A stretch of DNA of 64,000 nt from Pseudomonas vancouverensis (GCF_004348895.1 NZ_RRZK01000002.1:1-64000), one strand, 5' to 3'; shown: positions 9,200 to 18,098, counted from the stretch's first letter. Notes: generated by a model from the letters alone, not told the origin. Numbers and translations: made by a program.

Positions 9200-9796
9200 T
9201 TATCCCGGGCCGTGATTACGCTGGAATGTCTCCTCCCCCATCGCCGCAATCTGCCCCTCGATCAATGCCTCGAAAGGCTTCAATAAAGGTGCAAACGTAG
9301 TCGGCGCTTCAAGACTTTCCAGCGCCTGCACAATGGCCTCCACCGTCGACAAGGCCCCCGGTCCCGGCGCCTTGCGCAGCCGGTAACGGGAAACCCCGCC
9401 CTCGGCCAGGGTCACCCTTGGCAACGCTGCCAGCAACGGGTTGAGGTGCAGCATCTTGCGCGCCTTGCGCCAGGTGCCGTCGGGAACCACCAGTAACAAA
9501 GGCAGATCCGAAACCCTGTAAGCCCGCATCGGCTGCGCGTCGTCACCAGGAAACAACAAGCGCGCCTGATAACCCGGTCGATTCAACAGCGCTGGCAGAT
9601 CCTCGAACACCTCGCCGACGATCAACTCAGCATTGTTCAGGCCCAAGGCCGCCAATCGCGCCGTGTTCAACGCATGTTTCACTTCGCTCGGGTGCTGCAA
9701 CAGCAACACCCGCGTGCGACTGTCGAGGTTCGGAATCAACGGGCACAGGCAGTGGCTCTGTGGGCGCAAGCAGCGTTCGCACTGGATTCTGGACAT
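9200..9796 (-). CDS. DTW-domain tRNA-uridine aminocarboxypropyltransferase (TapT/YfiP-like)
   Basis: A 198-residue DTW-domain protein. The N-terminal CERC...CLCP cysteines are the usual zinc-type motif, and VPDGTWRKARKM carries the DTW signature as DGTW. Characterised E. coli homologs (TapT) transfer the 3-amino-3-carboxypropyl group of SAM to uridine 47 of tRNA (acp3U). The length fits the family. The start ATG lies 4 bp from the stop of the upstream LysR gene on the same strand, so the two may share a transcript. Confidence 0.85.
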   Translation of the reverse strand: MSRIQCERCLRPQSHCLCPLIPNLDSRTRVLLLQHPSEVKHALNTARLAALGLNNAELIVGEVFEDLPALLNRPGYQARLLFPGDDAQPMRAYRVSDLPLLLVVPDGTWRKARKMLHLNPLLAALPRVTLAEGGVSRYRLRKAPGPGALSTVEAIVQALESLEAPTTFAPLLKPFEALIEGQIAAMGEETFQRNHGPG

Positions 9797-9800
9797 CGTT

Positions 9801-10694
9801 TCAAGCCTGGTTCAGTTGCGCTTTGAGCAAATCGCGGAAGGTCTGGATCAAGGGTTCGCGACTGCGTCCCCGGCGCATGATCATCGAGAACGGAGCCTGA
9901 TAACCGAAGGTCGCCGGCAGCAACACGCGCAAGTCGCCCCTGTCGGCCCAGGCCTGGGCATAGTGTTCCGGCAAGTAGCCGATGTAGGCGCCCGACAACA
10001 CCAGAATCAACTGTGCTTCCATACTTTCCACGGTCGCGGCGCTGTGCTTGAAACCGTGTCGCGCCAGTTCCGCCTGGCTCCAGTAACCACGACCGACCAT
10101 GCGCTGCTGGGTGATGACCTGTTCGGGAATGCGTCGTTCGTTGAACAACGGATGGCGGGTACTGCAATACAACCAGTGCTGCTCGCGGTACAGCGGCATG
10201 TACACCAGACCGCTCATGCGCGTGGAAAACGCGCCAATGGCCAGATCAAGACGATTGTCCTGCACACCGAGCTGCAATTCGTAAGGGCTCATCACCGACA
10301 GGTGCAAGTGCACGGCCGGGTGTTCCTGGCTATAGCCGCCGATGGCTTCGGCGAAGGGCAAGGCCTTGTCGCTGACGGTGGAGTCGATCACCCCCAGGTT
10401 CAAGGTGCCGCGCAATTCACCCTTGAGGGCGGCGGCGTACTGTTCGAACCCTTCAAGTTCGCCTAACAGACGCAGGGTCTCCTGATGGAACAGCTCGCCC
10501 TTGCTGGTGAGGCTGAAACCGCCGCGGCCACGATGGCACAACACCAGGCCCAGGGCCGCTTCGAGTTGGCTCATGTAGGTGCTGATCGCCGACGTCGACA
10601 GATTGAGCTCCTGCTGGGCGTTGGCGAAGCCCTGATGACGCACCACGCTGACAAAGATGCGCAATAGTTTCAGGTCGGGTAAAGCGTTGGCCAT
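9801..10694 (-). CDS. LysR-family regulator, probable gbuR-type
   Basis: A 297-residue LysR regulator. The chosen ATG (10694) starts MANALPDLKLLRIFVSVV, where the family helix-turn-helix begins; longer frames run into the REP element. Residues 5-65 form the winged HTH (ANAQQELNLSTSAISTYMSQLE) and the rest is a periplasmic-binding-like effector domain. It is divergent from guanidinobutyrase, an arrangement I recall for gbuR/gbuA in P. aeruginosa, where GbuR is needed for induction by 4-guanidinobutyrate. A T-N11-A dyad at 10903-10926 lies between the two genes. Confidence 0.82.
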   Translation of the reverse strand: MANALPDLKLLRIFVSVVRHQGFANAQQELNLSTSAISTYMSQLEAALGLVLCHRGRGGFSLTSKGELFHQETLRLLGELEGFEQYAAALKGELRGTLNLGVIDSTVSDKALPFAEAIGGYSQEHPAVHLHLSVMSPYELQLGVQDNRLDLAIGAFSTRMSGLVYMPLYREQHWLYCSTRHPLFNERRIPEQVITQQRMVGRGYWSQAELARHGFKHSAATVESMEAQLILVLSGAYIGYLPEHYAQAWADRGDLRVLLPATFGYQAPFSMIMRRGRSREPLIQTFRDLLKAQLNQA

Positions 10695-10729
10695 GGGTAC
10701 TCCGGAAGCAAGGTCATGCGTATTCACTT

Positions 10730-10862
10730 GTGGCGAGGGAGCTTGCTCCCGTTCGGCTGCGCAGCAGTCGTAAACCTGCGGATGCATTCAGCCTGTAAAA
10801 ATTCAGTGAATGGGTGTGGGGCCGCTGCGCAGCCCAGCGGGAGCAAGCTCCCTCGCCACAGG
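10730..10862. repeat. REP doublet (REPIN)
   Basis: TGGCGAGGGAGCTTGCTCCC and its inverse GGGAGCAAGCTCCCTCGCCA flank about 90 bp. It belongs to a different subfamily from the doublet at 9088, and near-identical doublets occur at 14030 and 47139. Confidence 0.82.
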
Positions 10863-10902
10863 AGTGCGGCACATGGCCGCAAGTCTAACGCCGTATCGGC
10901 CA

Positions 10903-10926
10903 TTAGTTTAGAAAAATCTGAACTAA
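10903..10926. promoter_or_regulatory. LysR-type operator dyad upstream of guanidinobutyrase
   Basis: The arms TTAGTTTAGA and TCTGAACTAA are inverted repeats (9 of 10 match) around AAAA, and contain T-N11-A. It lies 124 bp upstream of the guanidinobutyrase start and 208 bp from the LysR start. The rest of the 10695-11050 gap holds the REP doublet and no convincing gene. Confidence 0.55.
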
Positions 10927-11050
10927 GTATTTGCGCGTAGCGATTCTTCCCGCCCACTACATTTCGCAGAATCCGCCCACAACGGTGCCCGTACCTCCCG
11001 TGAGCGGCGCAACCGACACAAATAAAACAAACGACGATGAGGCCATACCC

Positions 11051-12001
11051 GTGGACAAGATTCTTCACCAACCACTGGGCGGCAACGAAATGCCGCGCTT
11101 CGGCGGCATCGCCACCATGCTCCGACTCCCCCATGTACCTACCGCTGCCGGTCTGGACGCTGCCTTTGTAGGCGTGCCCCTGGACATCGGTACTTCGCTG
11201 CGTCCGGGCACCCGTTTCGGGCCACGTGACATCCGCGCCGAATCGGTAATGATCCGCCCGTACAACATGGCCACCGGTGCTGCACCGTTCGACTCGCTGT
11301 CGGTTGCCGACATCGGCGACGTAGCGATCAACACCTTCAACCTGCTGGATGCCGTGCGGATCATCGAAGAGTCCTACGACAACATCCTCGAACACGACGT
11401 GATCCCGCTGACTTTGGGCGGCGACCACACCATCACCCTGCCAATCCTGCGTGCCATCCATAAAAAGCACGGCAAGGTCGGCCTGGTGCACATCGACGCT
11501 CACGCGGATGTGAACGATCACATGTTCGGCGAGAAAATCGCCCACGGCACCACCTTCCGTCGCGCCGTTGAAGAAGGCCTGATCGACCCGGACCGCGTGG
11601 TCCAGATCGGCCTGCGCGCCCAGGGCTACACCGCTGACGACTTCAACTGGAGCCGCAACCAGGGCTTCCGTGTGGTCCAGGCCGAAGAGTGCTGGCACAA
11701 ATCCCTGGAACCTTTGATGGCCGAAGTTCGCGAGAAAGTCGGCGGCGGTCCGGTGTACCTGAGCTTCGACATCGACGGTATCGACCCGGCCTGGGCTCCA
11801 GGTACCGGCACCCCGGAAATTGGCGGTCTGACCACCATTCAGGCGATCGAAATCGTTCGCGGCTGCCAGGGTCTCGACCTGATCGGTTGCGATCTGGTAG
11901 AAGTCTCGCCCGCATATGACACCACCGGCAACACCTCGCTGCTGGCCGCCAACCTGCTGTACGAAATGCTCTGCGTACTGCCTGGCGTAGTCCACCGCTG
12001 A
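11051..12001 (+). CDS. gbuA: Guanidinobutyrase / agmatinase-family ureohydrolase
   Basis: A 316-residue ureohydrolase. GTG 11051 begins VDKILHQPLGGNEMPRFGG, the start I recall for P. aeruginosa GbuA, with a GATGAGG Shine-Dalgarno just upstream; earlier in-frame starts add an implausible leader. Manganese ligand motifs are present: GGDHT (near residue 124), DAHAD (near 148) and SFDIDGIDP (near 239). It hydrolyses 4-guanidinobutyrate to 4-aminobutyrate and urea (agmatinase activity is the alternative), in arginine/agmatine catabolism. The close downstream NTF2-like gene and two transporter genes probably form the same functional unit, controlled by the divergent LysR. Confidence 0.88.
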   Translation: MDKILHQPLGGNEMPRFGGIATMLRLPHVPTAAGLDAAFVGVPLDIGTSLRPGTRFGPRDIRAESVMIRPYNMATGAAPFDSLSVADIGDVAINTFNLLDAVRIIEESYDNILEHDVIPLTLGGDHTITLPILRAIHKKHGKVGLVHIDAHADVNDHMFGEKIAHGTTFRRAVEEGLIDPDRVVQIGLRAQGYTADDFNWSRNQGFRVVQAEECWHKSLEPLMAEVREKVGGGPVYLSFDIDGIDPAWAPGTGTPEIGGLTTIQAIEIVRGCQGLDLIGCDLVEVSPAYDTTGNTSLLAANLLYEMLCVLPGVVHR

Positions 12002-12010
12002 GGATCGGTC

Positions 12011-12433
12011 ATGAACGAACGTGATCAGGTATTGAAAGCTGCCGCCGATCTGGTGTCGGCCTTTGCCCGCAACGATCGCGAAGCCTACTTCGGCGCCTTC
12101 AGCGCCGATGCCAGCTTCGTCTTCTACACCCTCGAACAGCCTCTGCTGTCGCGCGACGCCTACCAGGTGTTGTGGGACAGCTGGCGCGCCGAGGATGGCT
12201 TCGAGGTGCTGTCGTGCACCTCGAGCAACGCTTTCGTCAGCCTGCAGGGTGATGTGGCGATTTTCATCCATGACGTAGCCACCGAGCTGCGCATGCAAGG
12301 GGAGCAACACTTTAGCCAGGAGCGCGAGACGATTGTTTTCAGGAAACAAGCGTCTGGCCAAGAACAACAAGGCCTTTGGCTGGCCTGCCACGAACACTTG
12401 TCCGCCTTGCCGGAAGGGCTGCCAACCCCTTAG
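12011..12433 (+). CDS. NTF2/SnoaL-like protein of the gbu cluster
   Basis: A 140-residue protein with the cone-shaped NTF2-like pattern: an N-terminal helix ending AFARNDREAYF, then ASFVFYTLEQPLLSRDAYQVLWDSW and several beta strands to WLACHEHLS. There is no signal peptide, so it is cytoplasmic. The start is 9 bp after the guanidinobutyrase stop, indicating co-translation. Homologs of this fold often serve as isomerases, hydratases or accessory ligand binders; the specific role is unknown, but the position suggests handling of guanidino compounds. Confidence 0.78.
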   Translation: MNERDQVLKAAADLVSAFARNDREAYFGAFSADASFVFYTLEQPLLSRDAYQVLWDSWRAEDGFEVLSCTSSNAFVSLQGDVAIFIHDVATELRMQGEQHFSQERETIVFRKQASGQEQQGLWLACHEHLSALPEGLPTP

Positions 12434-12488
12434 CCACAACAGGTGACGCTCACACACGATGAGCGCGCCTTTATGATCGGAGCAGATC

Positions 12489-14000
12489 ATGAATAACAAC
12501 AACAAAGACCAAAGCCTTACACAAATTGAAACCTACGGGGTCGAGCAGATCCCGGACAACGAGCGCACCGCAGGCCCGACGGACTTGTTCCGGATGATCT
12601 TCGGTGGTTCGAACACTTTTGCCACCGCCGTTCTCGGCAGTTTCCCGGTACTGTTCGGCCTGTCTTTCCAGGCGGGCGTCTGGGCGATTGTGCTGGGCGT
12701 GTTGCTCGGTTCGCTGATCCTCGCCCCCATGGGCCTGTTCGGTCCGATCAACGGCACCAACAACGCCGTGTCTTCCGGTGCGCACTTCGGCGTGCACGGG
12801 CGGATCGTCGGTTCGTTCCTGTCTCTGCTGACCGCCATCGCCTTCTTCTCGCTGTCGGTGTGGAGTTCGGGTGATGCGTTGATCGGTGGCGCCAAACGCC
12901 TGATCGGCCTGCCGGAAACCGACCTGACCCTGGGCCTGGCCTACGGTCTGTTCGCGGTGTTGGTCCTGACCGTGTGCATCTATGGCTTCCGCTTCCTGCT
13001 GTGGGTCAACAAGATCGCGGTGTGGAGTGCCAGCCTGCTGTTCCTGCTGGGCATCTTCGCCTTCGCCGGTCCTTTCGATGCGAACTACGCCGGTACCGTC
13101 AACCTCGGTCAGCCTGGCTTCTGGGCCGCGTTCATCGGTGCTGCACTGGTGGCCATGAGCAACCCGATTTCCTTCGGTGCGTTCCTCGGCGACTGGTCGC
13201 GTTACATTCCGCGTGACACCTCCAAGCGTCGTATCATGGCGGCTGTGGTGATTTCGCAGATCGCGACCTTCATTCCGTTCCTGTTCGGCCTGACCACCGC
13301 GACCATCGTGGCGATCAAGGCACCGGACTACATCGCGGCCAACAACTATGTAGGCGGTCTGCTGGCGGTGTCGCCAAGCTGGTTCTTCCTGCCGGTGTGC
13401 CTGATTGCGGTGATCGGCGGCATGTCCACCGGTACCACTTCGCTCTACGGCACCGGCCTGGACATGTCCAGCGTGTTCCCGCGCGTCCTGTCGCGGGTCA
13501 AGGCAACGCTGCTGATCGGTGTGATGTCGATTGCGTTCATCTTCATCGGACGCTTCGCGGCGAACCTGGTGCAGAGCGTGTCGACCTTCGCCGTGCTGAT
13601 CATCACCTGCACCACGCCATGGATGGTGATCATGATCATCGGCCTGCTGGTGCGTCGCGGCTTCTACTGCCCGGATGACCTGCAAGTGTTCACCCGTGGC
13701 GAGAAAGGTGGCCGTTACTGGTTCACCCACGGCTGGAACTGGCGTGGCCTGGGTGCCTGGATCCCGAGCGCGGCCGTCGGCCTGTGCTTCGTGAACCTGC
13801 CGGGCCAGTTTGTCGGACCACTGGGCGAAATGGCCGGTGGTATCGATATCAGCCTGCCAGTCACCCTGGGCCTGGCCTCGCTGGTGTATCTGGCACTGTT
13901 GAGCCTGTTCCCGGAACCCGCAGCGGTGTACGGCCCGACCGACCCGCGCAGCAAGAGCAAGGATTCGCTCGCTAAACCGGCGATGCGACAAGTCGCCTGA
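12489..14000 (+). CDS. NCS1-family permease (cytosine/purine/allantoin type)
   Basis: A 503-residue inner membrane transporter with about 12 hydrophobic segments. The N-terminal tail IETYGVEQIPDNERT is typical of NCS1 permeases, followed by TDLFRMIFGGSN in helix 1 and the SNPISFGAFLGDWSRYIP loop that is the best family marker. The usual substrates are nucleobases and related small nitrogen compounds, moved with H+ or Na+. In the gbu cluster the likely cargo is 4-guanidinobutyrate or a related compound, which is inference. The gap to the previous gene is 55 bp. Confidence 0.88.
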   Translation: MNNNNKDQSLTQIETYGVEQIPDNERTAGPTDLFRMIFGGSNTFATAVLGSFPVLFGLSFQAGVWAIVLGVLLGSLILAPMGLFGPINGTNNAVSSGAHFGVHGRIVGSFLSLLTAIAFFSLSVWSSGDALIGGAKRLIGLPETDLTLGLAYGLFAVLVLTVCIYGFRFLLWVNKIAVWSASLLFLLGIFAFAGPFDANYAGTVNLGQPGFWAAFIGAALVAMSNPISFGAFLGDWSRYIPRDTSKRRIMAAVVISQIATFIPFLFGLTTATIVAIKAPDYIAANNYVGGLLAVSPSWFFLPVCLIAVIGGMSTGTTSLYGTGLDMSSVFPRVLSRVKATLLIGVMSIAFIFIGRFAANLVQSVSTFAVLIITCTTPWMVIMIIGLLVRRGFYCPDDLQVFTRGEKGGRYWFTHGWNWRGLGAWIPSAAVGLCFVNLPGQFVGPLGEMAGGIDISLPVTLGLASLVYLALLSLFPEPAAVYGPTDPRSKSKDSLAKPAMRQVA

Positions 14001-14029
14001 TAAACGCTCAAGGTGGTAGGCGATACCAC

Positions 14030-14163
14030 TGTGGCGAGGGAGCTTGCTCCCGCTCGGCTGCGCAGCAGTCGCAAAACAGACTGATGAGTTTCTCCTGAAG
14101 AAACCCGACAGCAGGCATTGGGGCTGCTTTGCAGCCCAGCGGGAGCAAGCTCCCTCGCCACAG
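14030..14163. repeat. REP doublet (REPIN)
   Basis: GTGGCGAGGGAGCTTGCTCC and its inverse flank about 85 bp, between two transporter genes on the same strand. Sequence and spacing are very close to the doublets at 10730 and 47139. Confidence 0.82.
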
Positions 14164-14227
14164 ATGTGATCCCAGCCACATTGCTTTTTAGTTTCAACAT
14201 AAGAAAGACAATCGGAGACACGCCATC

Positions 14228-15607
14228 ATGGCTTTGGATTTATTCGTTGTACTCATCTACGCCGCCGCGATGCTGCTACTCGGCTATTACGGCATGCGCA
14301 AGGCCAAGACCAACGAAGAGTTTTTGGTTGCCGGTCGTAATCTCGGCCCAAGCCTCTACATGGGCACCATGGCCGCCACCGTCCTGGGTGGTGCGTCCAC
14401 CGTGGGCACCGTACGCCTGGGCTACGTACATGGCATCTCCGGTTTCTGGCTCTGTGCCGCACTGGGTTGCGGGATCGTCGCGCTGAACCTGTTCCTCGCC
14501 AAGCCACTGTTGAAGCTGAAGATCTACACCGTTACCCAGGTGCTGGAAAAGCGCTACAACCCGATGGCCCGCTCCGCGAGCGCGGTGATCATGCTGGCCT
14601 ACGCGCTGATGATCGGCGTGGTTTCGATCCTGGCGATCGGTACCGTCCTGCAAGTGCTGTTCGGCCTGCCGTTCTGGATCTCGGTATTGCTCGGCGGTGG
14701 CGTGGTCGTGGTCTACTCGGCGATCGGCGGCATGTGGTCCCTGACCCTGACTGACATCGTCCAGTTCATCATCAAGACCGTGGGCCTGATGTTCATCCTG
14801 TTGCCAATCTGCCTGTACCGCGTTGGCGGCTGGGATCAGTTGGTGGCCAAACTGCCGGCGGCGAGCTTCAGCTTCACCACCATCGGCTGGGACACCATCA
14901 TCACCTACTTCGTGATCTACTTCTTCGGCATCCTGATCGGTCAGGACATCTGGCAACGGGTGTTCACCGCCAAGAACGCCAAAGTCGCGCAATACGCCGG
15001 TACCGCCGCAGGTCTCTACTGCATCGTCTACGGTCTGGTTTGCGCTCTGATCGGCATGGCCGCTCACGTACTGATCCCGGATCTGGACAACGTCAACAAC
15101 GCCTTCGCCGCTATCGTGAAGCTGTCCCTGCCGGACGGTATCCGTGGCCTGGTGATCGCTGCCGCATTGGCCGCCATGATGTCCACCGCGAGCGCCGGCC
15201 TGCTGGCTGCCGCAACCACCCTGAGCGAAGACCTGCTGCCTAAACTGCGTGGCGGCAAGCAGTCGAGCCTGAGCCTGAACCGCCTGGTGACCCTGTTGAC
15301 CGGCATTGTCGTGCTGGGTATCGCCCTGGTGGTACACGACGTGATCAGCGCCCTGACCCTGGCCTACAACCTGTTGGTCGGCGGCATGCTGGTTCCACTG
15401 ATGGGTGCGATCTTCTGGAAACGTGCAACTACCGCCGGCGCCATCGCCAGCATGGGCCTGGGTTTCGCCACTGCCCTGCTGTTCATGGTCAAGGACGGTC
15501 TGGATGCCAACACCCCGATCTACTACAGCCTGGTTGCCAGCCTGGTGAGCTTCGTGGTGGTCAGCCTGCTGTCCCGCCGCTCGGCGACATTGGCCAGCGC
15601 TGCCTAA
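14228..15607 (+). CDS. Sodium:solute symporter (SSS family)
   Basis: A 459-residue membrane protein with about 13 hydrophobic segments and SSS features: an N-terminal YYGMRKAKTNEEFLVAGRNL loop, the GGASTVGTVRLGY unwound helix, and a late STASAGLLAAATTLSEDLL motif that carries Na2-site serines in this family. It probably imports an organic anion or amine with Na+. It follows the NCS1 gene on the same strand, separated by a REP doublet, and ends at a strong terminator, so it closes the gbu transport group. Substrate unknown. Confidence 0.88.
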   Translation: MALDLFVVLIYAAAMLLLGYYGMRKAKTNEEFLVAGRNLGPSLYMGTMAATVLGGASTVGTVRLGYVHGISGFWLCAALGCGIVALNLFLAKPLLKLKIYTVTQVLEKRYNPMARSASAVIMLAYALMIGVVSILAIGTVLQVLFGLPFWISVLLGGGVVVVYSAIGGMWSLTLTDIVQFIIKTVGLMFILLPICLYRVGGWDQLVAKLPAASFSFTTIGWDTIITYFVIYFFGILIGQDIWQRVFTAKNAKVAQYAGTAAGLYCIVYGLVCALIGMAAHVLIPDLDNVNNAFAAIVKLSLPDGIRGLVIAAALAAMMSTASAGLLAAATTLSEDLLPKLRGGKQSSLSLNRLVTLLTGIVVLGIALVVHDVISALTLAYNLLVGGMLVPLMGAIFWKRATTAGAIASMGLGFATALLFMVKDGLDANTPIYYSLVASLVSFVVVSLLSRRSATLASAA

Positions 15608-15639
15608 GCTGAAACATAACGACTTGATGCTTTCTTCGA

Positions 15640-15674
15640 CGAGTGTGGCGTCGGTTGCCACACTCGTTTTTTTT
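15640..15674 (+). terminator. Rho-independent terminator after the SSS symporter
   Basis: A perfect 10-bp stem CGAGTGTGGC / GCCACACTCG with a 7-base loop, followed by eight T residues. It separates the gbu transport genes from the MBL-fold gene. Confidence 0.92.
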
Positions 15675-15693
15675 CGCCTGAAGGAAACTGCCC

Positions 15694-16419
15694 ATGAAGA
15701 TCGTCAGCCGCGATCAGTGGTTCGAAGTCAAACACCTCAGCGACGGCATTCGCTTGATCCACGAGCCCTACATTCGCCCCTTCTACCGCTGCAACCTCTG
15801 GCACATCCAAGGGCGCGACAAGGACCTGCTGCTTGATAGCGGCTCCGGACTGGTCAGTCTGCGCGAACAATTGCCATGGATCACCGAGCGGCCATTGGTC
15901 GCCGTAGCCAGCCACTGCCATTTCGATCACATCGCCGGTCATCACGAGTTCGCCGAGCGCCTGGTGCACCCGGCCGAAGCCGACATTCTTGCCGCGCCGG
16001 ACGGTGAAAATGACCTCAGCCGTGCCTTCGTCGGCGACGACATGTTCGAAGCGCACCCCGACTGCCCGCTGTGTTACGCCGAGTACCGGGTCAAGGCCGC
16101 GCCGGCCACAGGTTTTGTCGAAGACGGGGATGTGCTGGATCTTGGCAATCGGGTCTTGCAGGTCGTACACACACCGGGGCACTCGCCGGGCGGCATCTGT
16201 CTGTACGAAGCGACCACCGAAACCCTGTTCAGCGGCGACATCATCTACGACGGCCCGTTGATCGAAGACGCCTACCACTCCAACCTTGAAGACTACGCCA
16301 ACAGCCTGCGACGTTTGCACGCACTGCCAATCCGCACGGTGCATGGCGGCCATTTCGGCAGTTTTTCCGGCGAGCACCTGCGCGACATGATTGACCAATG
16401 GCAGCGCTCCCACGACTGA
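15694..16419 (+). CDS. MBL-fold metallohydrolase
   Basis: A 241-residue metallo-beta-lactamase fold protein. The zinc motif is SHCHFDHIAGHHEF (H74, H76, D78, H79), with later ligands in VVHTPGHSPGG, the Asp in LFSGDIIYD and the His in VHGGHFGSF. No signal peptide, so it is a cytoplasmic hydrolase of the glyoxalase II-like group. The substrate cannot be read from sequence. It lies alone behind a terminator, 69 bp upstream of a small carrier-protein-like gene on the same strand, so the two may act together, for example on a thioester. Confidence 0.85.
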   Translation: MKIVSRDQWFEVKHLSDGIRLIHEPYIRPFYRCNLWHIQGRDKDLLLDSGSGLVSLREQLPWITERPLVAVASHCHFDHIAGHHEFAERLVHPAEADILAAPDGENDLSRAFVGDDMFEAHPDCPLCYAEYRVKAAPATGFVEDGDVLDLGNRVLQVVHTPGHSPGGICLYEATTETLFSGDIIYDGPLIEDAYHSNLEDYANSLRRLHALPIRTVHGGHFGSFSGEHLRDMIDQWQRSHD

Positions 16420-16488
16420 TGCCTGCTGTAATCAATGGCAGGGACGACAGCGCCAGGGAGAACAAGAACAACGCCTGCGAAGACCATC

Positions 16489-16740
16489 ATGAACAGAGCC
16501 GCCGTACGCGCCGTCGTGCATCGCTATATCAGCCGCCTGCTGGAAAGCCGGGATGACTTCGACGACAGCACCAGCCTGGCGCAGTTGGGTCTGGACAAGG
16601 AAGATATCGAGGAACTGATCTTCCACATGGAAGATGAGCTGAATGTGACGGCGTTTACCGCCGAGGAAGACCGGATGCTGAAGTCAGTCAGAACTGTGAA
16701 TGATCTGAGCCGTTTTTTGTTGGAGATCGGGCGGCATTGA
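16489..16740 (+). CDS. Acyl-carrier-like small protein lacking the phosphopantetheine serine
   Basis: An 83-residue acidic helical protein. ATG 16489 was chosen because the longer frame adds a basic, low-complexity leader. It resembles acyl carrier proteins from DDSTSLAQLGLDKEDIEELIF: the segment LGLDKEDIEEL aligns with the ACP motif LGADSLDTVEL, but Lys37 stands where Ser carries phosphopantetheine. It therefore probably cannot be loaded in the usual way and may be a binding or regulatory protein. It follows the MBL-fold gene on the same strand. An imperfect stem (GGATTGCCA / TGGCAATCC, 16744-16772) follows it. Confidence 0.7.
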   Translation: MNRAAVRAVVHRYISRLLESRDDFDDSTSLAQLGLDKEDIEELIFHMEDELNVTAFTAEEDRMLKSVRTVNDLSRFLLEIGRH

Positions 16741-16836
16741 AGTGGATTGCCACAGCTGATCTGTTGGCAATCCAGATGCAAATGGCGAGAGGATTTATCC
16801 CCTCACCACAACAAGCCCGCTACGGGTCAGTAACGA

Positions 16837-16965
16837 TTACCGGCGACGCTGCTGACGTCGGCGTTGCTCGTCGTCAGTACGAATAGGCACGGGTTGCAGA
16901 GGCGGTTCGATCAAACCGAGTGCGACACCCAGGTCGTGCAGCCAGTTTTGGATTTTCTCTTTCAT
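16837..16965 (-). CDS. Small conserved protein, PA1414-like (42 residues)
   Basis: A 42-residue protein starting MKEKIQNWLHDLGVALGLIE and ending in an Arg/Gln-rich tail (RRRQQRRR). The ATG at 16965 has an AAGGGGG Shine-Dalgarno; a longer frame upstream is not supported. The first half is an amphipathic helix and the second is Pro-rich then basic. I recall this as the PA1414 family of pseudomonads, consistent with the nearby gbu block. Function unknown; the basic tail could bind nucleic acid or membrane. Confidence 0.68.
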   Translation of the reverse strand: MKEKIQNWLHDLGVALGLIEPPLQPVPIRTDDEQRRRQQRRR

Positions 16966-17100
16966 GGTGCCCCCTTCAGGGTAGTGCCGAGCGGCCAAAA
17001 TTCTGTAGCCCCTTCGCACAGATAATAGTCCGAAGTCCTGAGTAATGCTCGCGCAAAGTCGCAATGAACTATTACTGAATCCATCACAATCAGCCCGCGT

Positions 17101-17994
17101 TCAGGCAATGGCCTGCGACTGCACCGACGCTGGCGGATAAATCGCCCTTTGCTGCTCGATCCACGCGTTCAGGTTGGCCCCAACCATGCCTTTACGCCAC
17201 ATCAGCCAGGTGGTGGCGCTGGCAAACGGCTCGGCCAGCGGGTGCACCGCCACACCTTCCCGTCCCGGCAGGCTGGCGAGCATCGATTCCGACATCAAGG
17301 CCACGCCAGAGCCCGCAATGACACACGCCAGCATCCCTGGGTAAGACTCGATCTCCATCGGCCGGCCCATGGTTGCGTGATCATGGGCGAACCAGGACTC
17401 CAGGCGCGCCCTGTAGGAACAACCTCGACGAAAGGTAAACACCGCACGCCCTTCGACATCCTTGGCGCTGCGCACCGGCGGGTGATCGGCCTCGCTGATC
17501 AGTACCAGCCGTTCGTCGCACAATGGCACACCGTCGAGCCCGGCCATTTCCAGCGGGCCATCCACCAGTGCCGCGTCAAGCCGCCCGGTAAGCAAGCCTT
17601 CAAGCAACTCGCCACTTGGCCCGGACTGCACTTGCAGATTCACCGCCGGGTACTCGCGGTGATAGCGCGCCAGCAATCCTGGCAGGTGAATCGCGGCGGT
17701 GCTGTACATGGTGCCCAGTACGAAATCACCAGCGGGTTGACCGCCCTGTACCGCAGCGCCGGCTTCATCACGCAGGGCGAACAGCCTGGCGGTGTAGTCC
17801 AGCAGGACTTTTCCCGCAGGTGAGAGCTGCAAGCGCTGACGCTCACGCATAAACAGCTCTACGCCGAGTTGCTCTTCGAGTTGCTTGAGCCGGGTCGACA
17901 GGTTCGACGGCACCCGATGCAGGCGTTCCGCAGCCCGGGTGATCGAGCCCTCCTCGGCCACGGCCTGGAAGATGCGCAATTGGCTGAACTCCAC
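17101..17994 (-). CDS. LysR-family regulator divergent from an MFS exporter
   Basis: A 297-residue LysR protein. The GTG at 17994 (VEFSQLRIFQAVAEEGS) has GGAGAA just upstream and matches family N-termini better than the TTG four codons earlier. The HTH is at about residues 15-60 (SITRAAERLHRVPSNLSTRLKQLE), followed by an effector-binding domain. It is divergent from the MFS gene at 18099. The gap contains an AT-rich TAATATTA palindrome (18023-18030), a possible operator. It probably regulates that exporter. Confidence 0.85.
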   Translation of the reverse strand: MEFSQLRIFQAVAEEGSITRAAERLHRVPSNLSTRLKQLEEQLGVELFMRERQRLQLSPAGKVLLDYTARLFALRDEAGAAVQGGQPAGDFVLGTMYSTAAIHLPGLLARYHREYPAVNLQVQSGPSGELLEGLLTGRLDAALVDGPLEMAGLDGVPLCDERLVLISEADHPPVRSAKDVEGRAVFTFRRGCSYRARLESWFAHDHATMGRPMEIESYPGMLACVIAGSGVALMSESMLASLPGREGVAVHPLAEPFASATTWLMWRKGMVGANLNAWIEQQRAIYPPASVQSQAIA

Positions 17995-18098
17995 GATCTT
18001 CTCCAAAAAAGAACAAGTTACTTAATATTATTCATTTTTAAAGAAAGTCAATCGACTCTAGCCTGACGGTCATTGATCCTCTGCACGGAGTCCAGACC

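Noticed and set aside
10931..11050. Longer guanidinobutyrase start (TTG at 10931)
   Set aside because: It would add 40 residues not expected in the family; the GTG at 11051 has a good ribosome binding site and the known N-terminus.
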